A stretch of DNA of 64,000 nucleotides from positions 1,984,001-2,048,000 of the forward strand of contig CP001643.1 in assembly GCA_000023405.1 (NCBI GenBank), in the 5' to 3' direction. Each line of letters starts with the position of its first letter. Position 1 is the stretch's first letter. This DNA is from Brachybacterium faecium DSM 4810. GTDB lineage: Bacteria; Actinomycetota; Actinomycetes; Actinomycetales; Dermabacteraceae. The position numbers and the translations under genes were made by a program. This document shows, one piece after another, positions 62,163-64,000 of the stretch. The notes below the pieces were generated by a model. The model had not been told where the DNA came from. It made no database searches and worked only from the letters and a program-made list of their open reading frames with translations.

Positions 62163-64000
62163 TCACCCCTGGTCGGGGGTGTCCTGCTCCGGGGTCTCCG
62201 CGGCCGCGCTGTCGGCCTCCGCCTCGGGCGGCGTCGTGCTTCCGGAGGCGGCGGCGATCGAGGCGATCGTCGCCCGCGCCAGGGCGCGGCTGTCCTCGTC
62301 GTCGGCGAGGCGGTGCACGTCGTTCTGGGCGTCCTCGCCGCCGTTGTCGCCGTTCTCGGAGTCGTCCTTCGCCCCGCTGCGCGAGCGCCGGCCGCGGCGC
62401 CGCGAGGACTTGGCGGACTCGTCCCCGCCGTTCCCGCCGCCGCTGCCGCCGTGCTGGTGCTCGCCGTCCATGTCGACCAGCAGGCCGCGGCCGTTGCAGT
62501 GCTCGCAGGAGTGGGAGAACGTCTCGACCAGCCCCTGGCCCACGCGCTTGCGGGTCATCTGCACCAGGCCCAGCGAGGTGACCTCGGCGACCTGGTGCTT
62601 GGTGCGGTCGCGTCCCAGGCACTCCACGAGGCGGCGCAGCACGAGGTCGCGGTTGGACTCGAGGACCATGTCGATGAAGTCGATGACGATGATCCCGCCG
62701 ATGTCGCGCAGCCGGAGCTGGCGAACGATCTCCTCGGCGGCCTCGAGGTTGTTCTTGGTGACGGTCTCCTCGAGGGAGCCGCCGGAGCCGGTGAACTTGC
62801 CGGTGTTCACGTCGACCACGGTCATCGCCTCGGTGCGGTCGATGACGAGGGACCCGCCGGAGGGCAGGTACACCTTGCGGTCCATGGCCTTCAGCAGCTG
62901 CTCGTCGATGCGGTGCTTGGCGAAGACGTCCTTGCCGGGGCTGGTGGGGACGTGCCGGGTGACGCGGTCGAGGAGGTCCGGTGCCACGTCGCTGACGTAG
63001 GAGTGGACCTCGTCGTGGACCTTGTCGCCCTCGACGATCAGGGAGGTGAAGTCCTCGTTGAAGACGTCGCGCACCACCTTGATGGCGATGTCCGGCTCCT
63101 GGGAGAGCGCGACCGGGGCGGAGCGGCTCTTCTGCGCCTTGGTGATCTTCTCCCACTGGGCGCGGAGGCGCTCGACGTCGTGGGTCAGCTCCTCCTCGCT
63201 CGCGCCCTCGGCGGCGGTGCGCACGATGACGCCGGCGTCCTCGGGGATGATCTGGCGCATGATCTTCTTCAGGCGCGCCCGCTCGGTGTCGGGCAGCTTG
63301 CGGGAGATGCCGGTCATCGACCCTCCGGGCACGAACACCACGTACCGGCCGGGCAGGGAGATCTGGCTGGTCAGGCGGGCGCCCTTGTGGCCGATCGGGT
63401 CCTTGGTGACCTGCACCAGCACCGGGTCGCCGCTCTTGAGCGCGAGCTCGATGCGGCGCGGCTGGCCCTCCAGGCCCACGGCGTCCCAGTTGACCTCGCC
63501 GGCGTAGAGCACGGCGTTGCGGCCCTTGCCGATGTCGACGAATGCCGCCTCCATGGAGGGCAGCACGTTCTGGACCTTGCCCATGTAGACATTGCCGACC
63601 ATCGAGGTCTGCGACTTCTGGGCGACGTAGTGCTCGACGAGCACGTCGTCCTCGAGCACCGCGATCTGGGTGCGGCCGGGGCGCTCGCGCACCACCATCG
63701 AGCGCTTGACGGACTCGCGGCGGGCGAGGAACTCCGCCTCGGTGATGACGCTGCGCTTGCGGCCGGCGTCGCGGCCCTCGCGGCGGCGCTGGCGCTTGGC
63801 CTCGAGGCGGGTGGAGCCCTTGACGGCCTTGACCTCGTCGCGCGCTTCGCGGACCTTGACCACGGTGTTCGGCGGATCGTCGGGCGAGCTCGCGTCATCG
63901 CCGTTGCTGCCGGAGCGGCGGCGACGACGACGGCGGCGCGAGCTCGAGGAGCCGGAGCCCGAGTCTCCCGCCTCGGAGCGCTGGGAGCCGTTCTCGCCGT
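62163..64000 (-). CDS. rne: ribonuclease E/G family endoribonuclease (5' end beyond the window)
   Basis: At least 612 residues are visible; the reading frame remains open through 64000, so the start lies outside. The N-terminal visible part is disordered and Arg/Ser-rich. The S1-type RNA-binding segment follows (VGNVYMGKVQNVLPSMEAAF), then the catalytic region with IIVIDFIDM and VDVNTGKFTG aspartates, and the zinc-link CxxC in SCEHCNGRG. A charged C-terminal tail ends the protein. It cleaves single-stranded RNA in rRNA and tRNA maturation and mRNA decay. The GTG near 63863 is not the likely true start because the frame and composition continue upstream. Confidence 0.93.
   Translation of the reverse strand, partial: GENGSQRSEAGDSGSGSSSSRRRRRRRRSGSNGDDASSPDDPPNTVVKVREARDEVKAVKGSTRLEAKRQRRREGRDAGRKRSVITEAEFLARRESVKRSMVVRERPGRTQIAVLEDDVLVEHYVAQKSQTSMVGNVYMGKVQNVLPSMEAAFVDIGKGRNAVLYAGEVNWDAVGLEGQPRRIELALKSGDPVLVQVTKDPIGHKGARLTSQISLPGRYVVFVPGGSMTGISRKLPDTERARLKKIMRQIIPEDAGVIVRTAAEGASEEELTHDVERLRAQWEKITKAQKSRSAPVALSQEPDIAIKVVRDVFNEDFTSLIVEGDKVHDEVHSYVSDVAPDLLDRVTRHVPTSPGKDVFAKHRIDEQLLKAMDRKVYLPSGGSLVIDRTEAMTVVDVNTGKFTGSGGSLEETVTKNNLEAAEEIVRQLRLRDIGGIIVIDFIDMVLESNRDLVLRRLVECLGRDRTKHQVAEVTSLGLVQMTRKRVGQGLVETFSHSCEHCNGRGLLVDMDGEHQHGGSGGGNGGDESAKSSRRRGRRSRSGAKDDSENGDNGGEDAQNDVHRLADDEDSRALARATIASIAAASGSTTPPEAEADSAAAETPEQDTPDQG

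Overview
The window is chromosomal DNA of a very GC-rich Gram-positive actinobacterium. The dense codon usage, frequent GTG starts, many 4-base ATGA/GTGA gene overlaps, a probable leaderless promoter and the conserved block rne-rplU-rpmA-obg-proB-proA-nadD-rsfS-tRNA-Ala all point to the order Micrococcales. Gene content (LplB/YtcP-type sugar transporter, DUF1846 protein, Ltp-repeat protein, HTH-MurA fusion) would suit a Brachybacterium-like member of the Dermabacteraceae, but that assignment is inference. I see no insertion sequence, prophage, CRISPR array, rRNA or replication origin.

Left part (1-12.3 kb): the tail of an unidentified gene, an unusual MurA homologue with an N-terminal XRE DNA-binding domain, a TauE/SafE exporter and a TetR regulator. 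These run convergently into a seven-gene minus-strand cluster: a CMD/AhpD double-domain protein, a FAD/NAD(P)-binding protein, and a complete peptide/opine/nickel-type ABC importer. The importer plus redox enzymes look like one pathway for taking up and oxidising an unknown small molecule, and this is the best candidate here for an incompletely described system.

Carbohydrate part (12.4-26 kb): an autoregulated-looking thuA / Gfo-Idh-MocA / lacI operon with a perfect 20-bp palindromic operator; a DUF1846 protein; a ZIP metal transporter; an Ltp-type surface protein with three exact-length 50-residue repeats; a small zinc-ribbon protein; and a lacI / LplB / YtcP / LipO-type lipoprotein / GH32 operon that should import and cleave a fructose-containing oligosaccharide.

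Middle part (26-49.8 kb): GNAT, TetR with a divergent alpha/beta hydrolase sharing one operator, a TM2 protein, a DHA2 drug exporter, a polysaccharide pyruvyl transferase, RecQ, a secreted metallophosphoesterase and a DUF418-like membrane protein. A second oligopeptide-type ABC operon follows; its binding-protein gene is split by a frameshift in a G7 tract. Then come a squalene-cyclase-like barrel protein, DoxX, a NYN/OST-HTH RNA-binding protein, a cupin, and a LysR regulator divergent from a YeiH-type exporter.

Right part (49.8-64 kb): a six-gene plus-strand operon (HTH-TOBE regulator, modABC, CDF metal transporter, HhH-GPD glycosylase) in which every junction is a 4-base overlap. It faces the conserved minus-strand housekeeping block across a strong shared terminator. 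The block encodes RNase E/G (incomplete at the window edge), ribosomal proteins L21 and L27, Obg GTPase, proline synthesis (ProB, ProA), NAD synthesis (NadD), the ribosome silencing factor RsfS, a phosphatase and tRNA-Ala.
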